DNA of 64,000 nt from Vibrio gallaecicus (GTDB lineage: Bacteria; Pseudomonadota; Gammaproteobacteria; Enterobacterales; Vibrionaceae). The position numbers were made by a program, and so were the translations under genes. Below the pieces are notes generated by a model, which saw nothing but the letters and a program-made list of their open reading frames with translations, ran no database searches and was not told where the DNA came from. Where the stretch lies: assembly GCF_024347495.1 (NCBI RefSeq), contig NZ_AP025491.1:806001-870000 (forward strand), given 5' to 3'. This document shows, piece after piece, positions 49,119-57,431 of this stretch (the stretch's first letter is position 1; each line of letters starts with the position of its first letter).

Positions 49119-49847
49119 ATGAAACCAGTTCAACTTTCATGGATCGCAGCAGCATTTCTTGGTCTAAGCCCTGTCGTTCAAGCCGGTTTTGACGGTGCTA
49201 TCAGCGACAATTCACTTCGCCAAGTTGGTGAATCAGAAGTTTATGTGCCATTTTTCCACTCAAAAGGCAAAGCAGGAATCGGCAGTGCTACTGGTAAACG
49301 CGTCGACTTCGACGGCTTAGCTGGAAATATTTTCAGCAGTAAAGAGCGAGACAGTGTTCATACATCAGGCAGTAAACACTTCAGTAACTCTCACTACAAT
49401 TTTGTACAAGTTGCGAACCAAGACATTTGGTTTGGGGAATGGTATGAGGGTACACAAGACGCAGATTTCAATAACCGAACGGTTTACTACGTAGGGAACG
49501 ATGCAGGTACAACAGTACCCACTAGCGGAACTGCAACTTACAACATCACAGGCATTAATAAGTTTAGTGGCAGCAATAAATTGTCTGGAACATTTGATGC
49601 TGATTTCAATAACCAAACTTTAACGGGTGCTATTTCGAATGCAACCCTAACTGTTGGTGTGAATAGCACTATTGACTCTGCAACGGCGTCGTTCAACGGA
49701 AGTGCAACCGCTACACAAGCTGGTTCTGTAACCCAAGGTTCATCTCAAGGTCACTTCTTCGGTGCTGATGCGGCGTCTCTAGCTGGTATCGCGACATTCA
49801 CTAGTAATAGTGATCTTGATACTGCCTTCGGTGGTGAAAAGCAGTAA
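49119..49847 (+). CDS. type XI secretion (Slam) cargo, hemophilin/TbpB-like barrel protein
   Basis: 242 residues with a Sec signal peptide cut after VVQA and no lipobox, so a soluble secreted protein. An N-terminal handle-like domain (about 23-115) is followed by a beta-rich C-terminal half with FDADFNNQTLTG and the end HFFGADAASLAGIATF ... DTAFGGEKQ. This is the small-barrel signature of transferrin-binding-protein B-like and hemophilin (HphA) Slam substrates. The next gene is a Slam, which supports the call. The ligand (haem, metal or other) is not shown. AAAAGGAA precedes ATG 49119. Confidence 0.8.
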   Translation: MKPVQLSWIAAAFLGLSPVVQAGFDGAISDNSLRQVGESEVYVPFFHSKGKAGIGSATGKRVDFDGLAGNIFSSKERDSVHTSGSKHFSNSHYNFVQVANQDIWFGEWYEGTQDADFNNRTVYYVGNDAGTTVPTSGTATYNITGINKFSGSNKLSGTFDADFNNQTLTGAISNATLTVGVNSTIDSATASFNGSATATQAGSVTQGSSQGHFFGADAASLAGIATFTSNSDLDTAFGGEKQ

Positions 49848-49863
49848 AACTTTAGCCTAAACC

Positions 49864-49895
49864 AAAGAAGCAGCACGCGCTGCTTCTTTCTTTTT
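49864..49895 (+). terminator. terminator between cargo and Slam
   Basis: AAAGAAGCAGC (49864-49874), ACGC loop, GCTGCTTCTTT (49879-49889), then T run. Slam would be made by read-through or its own promoter. Confidence 0.88.
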
Positions 49896-49933
49896 CATCT
49901 GTGCTTCGCAAGCACTCGCGCATTAAGACATCC

Positions 49934-51472
49934 ATGAAGTTCAACCTTTCCCAACGATTATTCCTACCGCTTATTTCTTTTGTCGTCATTCCAAGCGCAT
50001 TAGTCAGTTTGCCGAGTGTGGCATCTAACCCTGATACTAGTCTTCGAATTGAACAACAAGATGCGCTATCGGCAGTCGAAAAAGAAAACGCCATTTTAGC
50101 TGAAGAGCTGCAAGATGAAGAACAGCGTCAAAACGCGCAGCAATCATCTTCTAATTCAATTGACCCTTCAATAGCGGACCCTGAGTCAACGTTCAGCATA
50201 GATCTTTCGGATTCAAACCAAGTCGCCCAAGCCTTGCACCTTTCTGCTCAGCAGCATAATTGGGGCTTAGCTCAGCAACTACTCAGCCATTATCAGCTAT
50301 TCGATAACGCAGACCCGCTGCTTATTCATTATGTGCGTGGTGGTATTTATCGTTCACAAGGTGAGCTAAAACGTGCACAAGAGGAATACACTCAGTTAAT
50401 CACGTTACAACCCAATTTCATGCCAGCGCAATTAGAACTGGCACGCGTTCTATTCGAAAACCACAACAACTCAGAGTCATTAGAATTATTCGAACAAATT
50501 GAAGCTTCACTCCCATCTAACAACCCTCGAACTCAAGGTATTCAACGGACCATAGATGTATTTTCTAGTGCGCTCAAAGCCCGAGATGACTGGGGCGGTT
50601 CCATTAGTTTCGGGCCATCGTTTAATGACAATCTAAACAGCTCTTCCGAAAGCTACACCTGTTTAGTTCATAGCGATATTGGGCAATGCATCATCGATAG
50701 AGTCACCCCAAAAAAACAACAGGCTTTTGGTATCGATTATGAAGCGAGCTTAAATAAACGAACCTCACTCACTGGTCATCATGGCGTTTCTTTTAGTGGG
50801 CTCACCTACGGCACTCGTTATTCAGGTCATGACGAATATGATGAGCAAACCGTCAAAGCGAGCTTTGGGTACAGTTATCAGAGCCAAAGGGATCGCGTGT
50901 CCTTTGCTCCACAATTTGAATTCAATACGTTTGCTGGAAAAAGCCTGTATTTAAGTTCTGGAATCAAACTGGATTGGTTCAAAACCGTAAACAAACAAAG
51001 TGCATTTAAATTCGAAACCAAAGTTGATTATCAAAACTATCAACCAGGAAAACTGGATTATCAGTCTGATTGGCAATTCTCGACCTTGTTCACTTATTGG
51101 TATCAATTACCTGATAAATGGTTGTTATTTGGAGGTGTGGACTGGACAGATAAACGAAATGATCAACAAGTTCATGCTTATACTTTGTCTGGCGTTCGAC
51201 TTGGGGTTAACAAAAACGTCAGCACATGGTTAGACGTCAGTCTGTTTGCTTCTTTGAGAGATCGCCGATATCAAGATTTCAGCGCTTTACTTGGAGATAA
51301 GCGGAATGACAGAGAACAAAATTACACCTTAGTCATTCACTCGCCAAGTATTCAGTATTTAGGAGTGTCTCCCACCCTTAGCTGGACTCATAAACGAGTG
51401 AAAAGCAACATCGACTGGCTTTACACCTACCAACAAAATGAAGTTAGCCTAAAACTCACTAAGCGATTTTAA
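49934..51472 (+). CDS. surface/secreted lipoprotein assembly modifier (Slam), type XI secretion
   Basis: 512 residues. Signal peptide (MKFNLSQRLFLPLISF ... SVAS), a periplasmic TPR region (about 85-200; LLIHYVRGGIYRSQGELKRAQ) and a C-terminal DUF560 outer-membrane barrel (about 215-512) that ends in Phe (LKLTKRF), as barrel proteins do. Slams move their partner proteins across or onto the outer membrane. I chose ATG at 49934; a GTG at 49901 would place a charged stretch before the signal peptide. Directly downstream of its probable cargo, and upstream of exbB-exbD-tonB. Confidence 0.88.
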   Translation: MKFNLSQRLFLPLISFVVIPSALVSLPSVASNPDTSLRIEQQDALSAVEKENAILAEELQDEEQRQNAQQSSSNSIDPSIADPESTFSIDLSDSNQVAQALHLSAQQHNWGLAQQLLSHYQLFDNADPLLIHYVRGGIYRSQGELKRAQEEYTQLITLQPNFMPAQLELARVLFENHNNSESLELFEQIEASLPSNNPRTQGIQRTIDVFSSALKARDDWGGSISFGPSFNDNLNSSSESYTCLVHSDIGQCIIDRVTPKKQQAFGIDYEASLNKRTSLTGHHGVSFSGLTYGTRYSGHDEYDEQTVKASFGYSYQSQRDRVSFAPQFEFNTFAGKSLYLSSGIKLDWFKTVNKQSAFKFETKVDYQNYQPGKLDYQSDWQFSTLFTYWYQLPDKWLLFGGVDWTDKRNDQQVHAYTLSGVRLGVNKNVSTWLDVSLFASLRDRRYQDFSALLGDKRNDREQNYTLVIHSPSIQYLGVSPTLSWTHKRVKSNIDWLYTYQQNEVSLKLTKRF

Positions 51473-51809
51473 TTGCAATTTATTCACATTGCTTATTAAT
51501 TCAAATGGCTACGCGAATCCAATTGTTGTTTAAATCTAATTGGTACATAAGTCAAACCAGCGCTTAAACTAAACCAAAGCATAAGAAAAACCAACGCATA
51601 AGAACAACTGTTGCCTAACTTAAGCAGGTACACGATTTAAACAGGTCCACCACTGAACCACCAGCTAGTTGTACCTGTTTTCTCTGCGGCTTCTTATCAT
51701 CCGTTATTTTTCACAAATTTCATTACGGATTTCTGATTCTCATTCGGTATACCTTCCATATCACTCAGCAAACCTTTTGCTATTACTACTTATCAAATGA
51801 GCCAATATA
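51473..51809. other. gap between slam and exbB
   Basis: 337 bases with no ORF. It includes the loose terminator at 51639 and a marginal Fur-like stretch at 51729-51747 that I do not count. Confidence 0.5.
51639..51684 (+). terminator. weak terminator after slam
   Basis: AAACAGGT (51639-51646) / ACCTGTTT (51673-51680) with a 26-base loop, then TTCT. Confidence 0.4.
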
Positions 51810-52754
51810 ATGAATACGCTTTTTTTTCGCCTCATGTCAGCCCTTTCGGTGTTGACACTTAGCCCACTGGTTAGCGCAACTCAAGACACTGTTGATACTG
51901 TTTCTTCAGTAAATACAGTATCTCCTGTAAATACGGTACCTCCACTAAACACCGTACCTTCTGCAAGTTCTCTCTCAAGTTCAACACCAGCTACGCTACC
52001 TGAAGTGATAGAGCACCAAATCATTCCGCCTTCAAATCCGTTAATTACTCATGACCTATCAGCGATGGGCATGTACCACGCAGCGGATTGGGTAGTTAAA
52101 TCCGTCATGATCTCTCTTTTCATCGCCTCAATAATCAGCTGGGCTATCTTCCTTGCTAAACAAATACAATTAGTACGGGCAAGCAAACGCACAACCAAAC
52201 TACTCAGCACTTTAGTACAGAGCGAAAGCATTCAAAACGCCGAAGTAAATTTAAGTAACCATAAAGCGAGTGAGTTGATACTTTTCACCGCGGTTCAACA
52301 TGAACTTCATTTGTCATCACTGGGACACGCAACGCCAGATGGAATAAAAGAAAGAGTCCAATTACGTCTTGAACGGGTTCAAACCGAGCTTTCTCGTAAA
52401 ATGACATCCCTTACCGGTATTCTCGCGACTGTTGGTTCAATTAGTCCATTCGTTGGATTGTTTGGTACTGTCTGGGGGATCATGAATGCCTTCATTGGCA
52501 TAGCAAAGTCCAAAAGTACGACCTTAGTGGTTGTGGCTCCGGGAATAGCGGAAGCCCTACTGGCAACTGCAATTGGGCTGATAGCCGCCATACCCGCCGT
52601 GATTATGTATAACTACTTCACTCGATTTATTGGAAAGTACAGAGCATTAGTCACGGATGTCTCAGCGGCAAGCATGGTGTTAGTCAGCAGAGAGCTCGAT
52701 AGAAAAAGCCACAATGAAACCAACCTTAAATCAGATATAAAAAAGGCGGGTTAA
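51810..52754 (+). CDS. exbB: ExbB (MotA/TolQ/ExbB family)
   Basis: 314 residues, longer than E. coli ExbB (244) because of an N-terminal signal peptide (LSPLVSA) and a periplasmic extension with a hexapeptide repeat at about 31-48. Three membrane helices follow; the family motif is SPFVGLFGTVWGIMNAFIGIA. It forms the proton channel with ExbD that energises TonB. Two bases separate it from exbD. Such extended ExbB proteins are common outside enterics. Confidence 0.93.
   Translation: MNTLFFRLMSALSVLTLSPLVSATQDTVDTVSSVNTVSPVNTVPPLNTVPSASSLSSSTPATLPEVIEHQIIPPSNPLITHDLSAMGMYHAADWVVKSVMISLFIASIISWAIFLAKQIQLVRASKRTTKLLSTLVQSESIQNAEVNLSNHKASELILFTAVQHELHLSSLGHATPDGIKERVQLRLERVQTELSRKMTSLTGILATVGSISPFVGLFGTVWGIMNAFIGIAKSKSTTLVVVAPGIAEALLATAIGLIAAIPAVIMYNYFTRFIGKYRALVTDVSAASMVLVSRELDRKSHNETNLKSDIKKAG
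51900..51953 (+). repeat. three degenerate 18-base repeats in exbB
   Basis: Units encode VSSVNT, VSPVNT and VPPLNT in the periplasmic extension; a fourth begins VPS. Confidence 0.8.
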
Positions 52755-52756
52755 TC

Positions 52757-53185
52757 ATGGCGTTTAAAACCTCTTCAGACAGTGATGAAATGGCTGAGAA
52801 TCATGAAATCAATGTCACGCCTTTAGTTGATGTGATGCTTGTACTGCTGATTATAGTGATGGTCGCTTCGCCACTGGCGACGGTTAATGTTCCTGTAGAT
52901 TTACCTTCATCATCTGCAGCCCCACAACCGCAACCAAACGAACCTTTCTACCTAACTGTTCAAAAGGATATGTCACTCACTCTTGGTGAAAGTGACGTTG
53001 TGACGCTAAGCGCATTAAAGCCAGCACTTGATTCGGCATTACAAGGAAAAGATAAACGTATTTATTTACGTGCAGATAAAGATCTTAATTACCAAGACTT
53101 AATGAAAGTGATGAACGCATTAGTTAAAGCGGGTTACGGTCAAATAGCATTAGTGGGAATTAAATTACCGGCGGGGAGCCAATAA
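52757..53185 (+). CDS. exbD: ExbD
   Basis: 142 residues: one membrane helix near residues 22-44 (VTPLVDVMLVLLIIVMVASP), with the essential Asp (LVDVM), and a periplasmic domain. It partners ExbB. Its stop overlaps the tonB start by one base (TAATG). Confidence 0.94.
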   Translation: MAFKTSSDSDEMAENHEINVTPLVDVMLVLLIIVMVASPLATVNVPVDLPSSSAAPQPQPNEPFYLTVQKDMSLTLGESDVVTLSALKPALDSALQGKDKRIYLRADKDLNYQDLMKVMNALVKAGYGQIALVGIKLPAGSQ

Positions 53186-54141
53186 TGAGTCTGCTTGCTG
53201 ATCCTTCAGTGAATATAAAAGAGCCTAAGAAACGCTTCCTGCTGATTGGGCTAACTGCAAGTATTCTTCTTCATTTGGTGTTTATTGTGGCGTATATGTG
53301 GACGCCGCAATATGATTTTACACCTCCTATACAAGCAGCTCCTATAGTCGTCACGATTGTTGCGCCTCTCGCTTCAAACAAACAAAAAATTGAAGACACT
53401 GTATTAGGTGACCCTCAAAAAGAAATTATTCAACAAGAGGTATTGAAAACGCCACCGAAAGAAGAAGTTTTTATTGCACAAACTTCACCTTCAATTGTTC
53501 CTATTATAGAAGCTGAAAAGCCTTCAACATTCTTAGCTCCTAACAAACATAATCAAGAGGTAGTAAAAAAATCCCCACCTCAGAACCAAACGACCGAAAG
53601 TAAAGCTGATAAGCCGCAAAAGCCTGCACGAAAGCCTGTAAAGCCAGAGCAATCAAAGAAAAAAGTCACTGAGATACCAATTAAGCCAGAAGCTAAATCG
53701 AAACCAGTGGATCCCATCAAAAAAAATAAGCCACTAAAAACAGAGTCTCAAGCCATATCACAGCAAGCACAATCAAAGAAAAACATAACCGCAAGTAATG
53801 TAGCGAATGCGGCGGCAGCACTACGACAAGGACAACTTTCTGAAAATGGTCGGATAGCAAAAGTAAGTTGGCAACAGGCGTTACATGCTCATTTAGAAAA
53901 GAAGAAAAAATATCCAAGGAAAGCAAAGCGTATGAAGAAAAAAGGCACACCTGTGATACGTTTTACTATGGACAGAGATGGTCACGTTATCAATGTATCT
54001 CTGATCCAAAGCTCTGGTACTTCTTCGTTAGATAAGGAGGCGATTGATCTCGTATACCGAGCGCAACCGCTCATTAAACCCCCAAGTTCAGTTGCAGGAA
54101 ACCAACTCAGTTTAACCCTACCCATCAATTTTTCTTTCTAG
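53185..54141 (+). CDS. tonB: TonB
   Basis: 318 residues. The N-terminal membrane anchor has the SxxxH motif (S26-ILL-H30). A long Pro/Lys-rich span (about 75-200) crosses the periplasm, and the C-terminal TonB domain (about 225-318) has RFTMDRDGHVINVSLIQSSG. Overlaps exbD by one base, with GGGGAG as ribosome binding site. It supplies energy to outer-membrane receptors; none is in this window. Confidence 0.93.
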   Translation: MSLLADPSVNIKEPKKRFLLIGLTASILLHLVFIVAYMWTPQYDFTPPIQAAPIVVTIVAPLASNKQKIEDTVLGDPQKEIIQQEVLKTPPKEEVFIAQTSPSIVPIIEAEKPSTFLAPNKHNQEVVKKSPPQNQTTESKADKPQKPARKPVKPEQSKKKVTEIPIKPEAKSKPVDPIKKNKPLKTESQAISQQAQSKKNITASNVANAAAALRQGQLSENGRIAKVSWQQALHAHLEKKKKYPRKAKRMKKKGTPVIRFTMDRDGHVINVSLIQSSGTSSLDKEAIDLVYRAQPLIKPPSSVAGNQLSLTLPINFSF

Positions 54142-54503
54142 TTCTCTTAAAAACCTATGGATGAGTAAGGTTCACTTTACCTGACCAAATACCACGGAAA
54201 GTTTACTGATATAGCCTGATTATTACTCTAAAAGCATGATTTATTCCACTTACATTGCATTTATGAAATCAATATTAGCTTCATGCTTTATAAATATTGC
54301 ATAGTGTCGCATGACATATTGACCTTTCTATCATATTGAAAATCGACACGGCTAGCATAACGTGGTTTTGTCTTTCATTCTGGTCGAGCAACCTAAAGAA
54401 CTAACGGCATACACCAAGGTTATCGGACAAGATAAAGGACTTTTTGTTAAAAGCTAAATTTACAAATGGTCCCTCGTTCTACACGGTGATTTTAGGTAAG
54501 TAT
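54142..54503. other. gap after tonB
   Basis: 362 bases. The frame of the next gene extends to 54444 but without start support. I see no other feature. Confidence 0.5.
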
Positions 54504-55538
54504 ATGGATGATTACTTAAAAAGAATTGAACAGCTTGAGAAAGAAAATGAGCGTCTAAAATCAGATAACGCTCGTTTACAAGAAAAATTAAACCTGGCTT
54601 TAGATGGCACAGGGTTATGCTTGTGGGAGCAACATGTACCTAGCGGCTCTTTAACTATTTTCAATATGGAATGGGGAAAAATGCTTGGCTTCCAACCTAA
54701 CGAACTCAGTGCAACTGTTGAAATGTGGAAACAAAACTTACACCCTGATGACTATGACCTAGCCGTGGGGGCATTTGAAGATCACCTTGCAGGTAAGACT
54801 GACCTTTACCAAGTTGTACACCGAATGGTTCATAAAGATGGTAGTGATAGTTGGGTATCAGACAGAGGGAGAGTCGTCGAGTTTGATGAAAACGGCGCAC
54901 CTCTACGTATGATGGGCACTCATATCGATATCACTCAAGAAAAGCGATATGAGATGAAACTGGCTGACTTAGCAAACAAAGATCCTCTCACCAGTTTATT
55001 AAACCGTTCTGCCATTCAAAGCAGCTTCAATGAACACTTATCCAATTATAGTGACGAAACCGCTGCATTAATTTTTATTGATGTTGATAATTTCAAATCA
55101 GTAAATGATGGGCTTGGACACCAAACGGGAGACAATTTATTAATCGAAATAGCTAATTGGCTTACCGAAGTCGCATTAAATAAAAGCAAAATTGGTAGGC
55201 TGGGCGGCGATGAGTTTGTATTGCTTTGCCGCTATTCTGAACGCCACGAAATAATGAGATTATGTGACATGATCCTTTCTTTCATTTCCCCGACGTTACT
55301 CGCATCAGAAAAAAATATACAGATAGGCTTTAGTATTGGAGCTTGTTTATTTACAGGCAAAACTCATCAATTTGAAGATATTTATGAAAAAGCCGACGCG
55401 GCTATGTATCAAGTGAAAAAGAATGGCAAAGATGGTGTCGCCGTCGTAGAACTAGAGGTCACCAGTTTAGAAGCAGAACACAGCAAGGATGAAGAAACAC
55501 TTGCTAGCAGAGATACAAAAATAAGCTGTAAATTGTGA
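54504..55538 (+). CDS. soluble PAS-GGDEF diguanylate cyclase
   Basis: 344 residues, no membrane helix. A short coiled coil (about 5-30; RIEQLEKENERLKSDNARLQ) leads to a PAS_3 domain (about 32-150; NLHPDDYD) and GGDEF (about 160-320). The active site is GGDEF at 234-238 in GRLGGDEFVLLCR. The inhibitory RxxD site is not seen just upstream (KSKIG). The start ATG at 54504 has AGGT upstream. Confidence 0.9.
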   Translation: MDDYLKRIEQLEKENERLKSDNARLQEKLNLALDGTGLCLWEQHVPSGSLTIFNMEWGKMLGFQPNELSATVEMWKQNLHPDDYDLAVGAFEDHLAGKTDLYQVVHRMVHKDGSDSWVSDRGRVVEFDENGAPLRMMGTHIDITQEKRYEMKLADLANKDPLTSLLNRSAIQSSFNEHLSNYSDETAALIFIDVDNFKSVNDGLGHQTGDNLLIEIANWLTEVALNKSKIGRLGGDEFVLLCRYSERHEIMRLCDMILSFISPTLLASEKNIQIGFSIGACLFTGKTHQFEDIYEKADAAMYQVKKNGKDGVAVVELEVTSLEAEHSKDEETLASRDTKISCKL

Positions 55539-55594
55539 GTGACTCGCTACATTGCTCGAATATTTTATTAAGATGATATCTAATAAGCAAATAC

Positions 55595-55626
55595 TAAAAA
55601 GCCCCAGCATTTCTGCTAGGGCTTTC
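55595..55626 (-). terminator. terminator of the tRNA operon
   Basis: AGCCCTAGCA / TGCTGGGGCT stem, with a T run on the minus strand. Confidence 0.85.
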
Positions 55627-55631
55627 TAATT

Positions 55632-55705
55632 TGGAGGCGCCTCCCGGAGTCGAACCGAGGTCCACGGATTTGCAATCCGCTGCATAGCCACTCTGCCAAG
55701 GCGCC
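55632..55705 (-). tRNA. tRNA-Cys (anticodon GCA), copy 2
   Basis: 74 bases, starting GGCGCCTTGGCAGAGTGGC and ending GGCGCCTCCA, with CCA encoded. The cloverleaf is clear; anticodon loop TTGCAAT. Last gene of the unit. Confidence 0.97.
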
Positions 55706-55766
55706 TTTAATCGTGTTTTAAGAGTACGACTCTTTGAATCTCACAACTAAGTGAAGTTCAAATAGA

Positions 55767-55853
55767 TGGTGCCCCGGGCCGGACTTGAACCGGCACAGCG
55801 CGAACGCCGAGGGATTTTAAATCCCTTGTGTCTACCAATTCCACCACCAGGGC
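55767..55853 (-). tRNA. tRNA-Leu (anticodon TAA), copy 2
   Basis: 87 bases with a long variable arm, CCA encoded. The anticodon loop is TTTAAAA. Acceptor GCCCTGG pairs with CCGGGGC. Confidence 0.96.
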
Positions 55854-55963
55854 ACGCAAACTTGTTGCGATGCTCCTAACCAATGTGCTTTTTCAAGCGG
55901 GTTAGACACCATCTTCGATACCGCTTTCGCCATATCTTATAATTCTGTATCTCTTAAAGAGAT

Positions 55964-56037
55964 TGGAGGCGCCTCCCGGAGTCGAACCGAGGTCCACGGA
56001 TTTGCAATCCGCTGCATAGCCACTCTGCCAAGGCGCC
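55964..56037 (-). tRNA. tRNA-Cys (anticodon GCA), copy 1
   Basis: Identical in sequence to the copy at 55632-55705. Confidence 0.97.
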
Positions 56038-56135
56038 TTCTTAACACAATAAACAATTATCATGTTTCGCTTTTAAAGAGAGCGACTCTCACTGCGTTTG
56101 AGATTTAAAAGTCTAATTCAAAAAACAAACTATGA

Positions 56136-56222
56136 TGGTGCCCCGGGCCGGACTTGAACCGGCACAGCGCGAACGCCGAGGGATTTTAAATCCCTTGTGT
56201 CTACCAATTCCACCACCAGGGC
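56136..56222 (-). tRNA. tRNA-Leu (anticodon TAA), copy 1
   Basis: Identical in sequence to the copy at 55767-55853. First gene of the unit, read from the promoter at 56285-56312. Confidence 0.96.
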
Positions 56223-56284
56223 AACGCATTAAAAGCGATGGTGACACCATCTGTTCTTTTGGCTTCTGCCTGAGAACGAGGCGT

Positions 56285-56312
56285 ACTTTAACCGATTCCT
56301 CACACACGTCAA
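56285..56312 (-). promoter_or_regulatory. promoter of the Leu-Cys tRNA operon
   Basis: On the minus strand TTGACG (56307-56312), 16 bases, TAAAGT (56285-56290), then a GC-rich discriminator (ACGCC). An A/T stretch lies upstream, like an UP element. This is the form of stable-RNA promoters. Confidence 0.65.
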
Positions 56313-56514
56313 CACTAAATTTTGCCTTTTTAATTCAATCGATTAAATATCATTCCAAAAGCGTTAATTCGCGCCACTTTGATGTTTTTTGTAGCACTAT
56401 TTCCGACAAATACTTTGTTATTCTTCGATACTTCTAAACTAATATCTCACGCAGTCACTGTTCATTCACACTTAAAAATTACACTGGGATAACTACCCAT
56501 CAATTTAATGTTAC

Positions 56515-57303
56515 GTGAAGCCTCTCAAACGGTACCAATATGAACGCTACGCCGTTCTTTGTAATCTCGCTTATCCACGTGTCTTTAAACAAACACGCTA
56601 TGGGTTCGACCCTAATGGTCAAAGAGTAATTCGCAACATGCACGGGAAAATCATGATTCGTGTCCTTTGGAGTCGCGACAGCAAAGAAGTGGTCGTGGTT
56701 ATCAAGGGTTCTCACAGTGTCAGTGATTGGCTCTTAAATTTTTTATTGTGGACAAGATGTTGTAGAAAACTTGGATTGAACTATCGAATCCATGCAGGGT
56801 TTTATCATTTATTGTTCCAGGAAAGCATGCCTTCAAGAAACGAAGATAGATTAGGGCTGAATGTCATTCAAAGGCTCGAAGCGACTCTGATACCGTTTAT
56901 AGAGCAAGGAAAGCGTATTGCGATAACCGGTCACTCCTCTGGTGGAGCGATTGGCTGTGTATTTGCAGATTACTTAGAAAAGAAATACCCAAAGAGTATT
57001 AAACGCGTAGTGACTTTTGGGCAACCCGCCATAGGAGACTGGCACTTTAAAAAACATTACGGGCTAAATCAAAAAACCTATCGAATTTGTTGTGATTTAG
57101 ACGTAGTGACTTTTATGCCACCAGTGCCTTTGCTTTATTGGCATGTAGGGAAAATGCTCTGGTTATACAATGGACGTATTTATGAAAACACCCCATCGTT
57201 AATCCGATTAGGGCGCTCACTGATTAGCTGGTTAATTCGACCTTTTTCATATCACTTAATGAGTAAATACATACGTAATAAGGACTTCTTTGATGACCAC
57301 TAA
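56515..57303 (+). CDS. class 3 lipase family protein
   Basis: 262 residues, alpha/beta hydrolase of the lipase class 3 type. Nucleophile elbow GHSSGG with S141; probable Asp in LDVVTFMPP and His in SYHLMSKY. No signal peptide, so probably cytoplasmic or membrane-associated. The start is GTG at 56515; the ATG at 56508 is out of frame, and the ribosome binding site is weak. The true lipid substrate is unknown. Confidence 0.8.
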   Translation: MKPLKRYQYERYAVLCNLAYPRVFKQTRYGFDPNGQRVIRNMHGKIMIRVLWSRDSKEVVVVIKGSHSVSDWLLNFLLWTRCCRKLGLNYRIHAGFYHLLFQESMPSRNEDRLGLNVIQRLEATLIPFIEQGKRIAITGHSSGGAIGCVFADYLEKKYPKSIKRVVTFGQPAIGDWHFKKHYGLNQKTYRICCDLDVVTFMPPVPLLYWHVGKMLWLYNGRIYENTPSLIRLGRSLISWLIRPFSYHLMSKYIRNKDFFDDH

Positions 57304-57431
57304 CTAATTAGCCAGCAAGCTAAGAGTCTGCGATTAATAGTAAGTAAATGATTAGCCACAAACCATTCGTGAGAGCTAGGAATTGGGCGTTACTAGTCGA
57401 TAGTTAAACGAATGAGATGATAACGTTACTT

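Noticed and set aside
51729..51747. Fur-like stretch before exbB
   Set aside because: Only 10 of 19 consensus positions, too weak to claim iron control.
56113..56437. Open frames of 64 and 101 codons on both strands
   Set aside because: They lie over the tRNA-Leu gene and its promoter; the apparent protein is translated tRNA.
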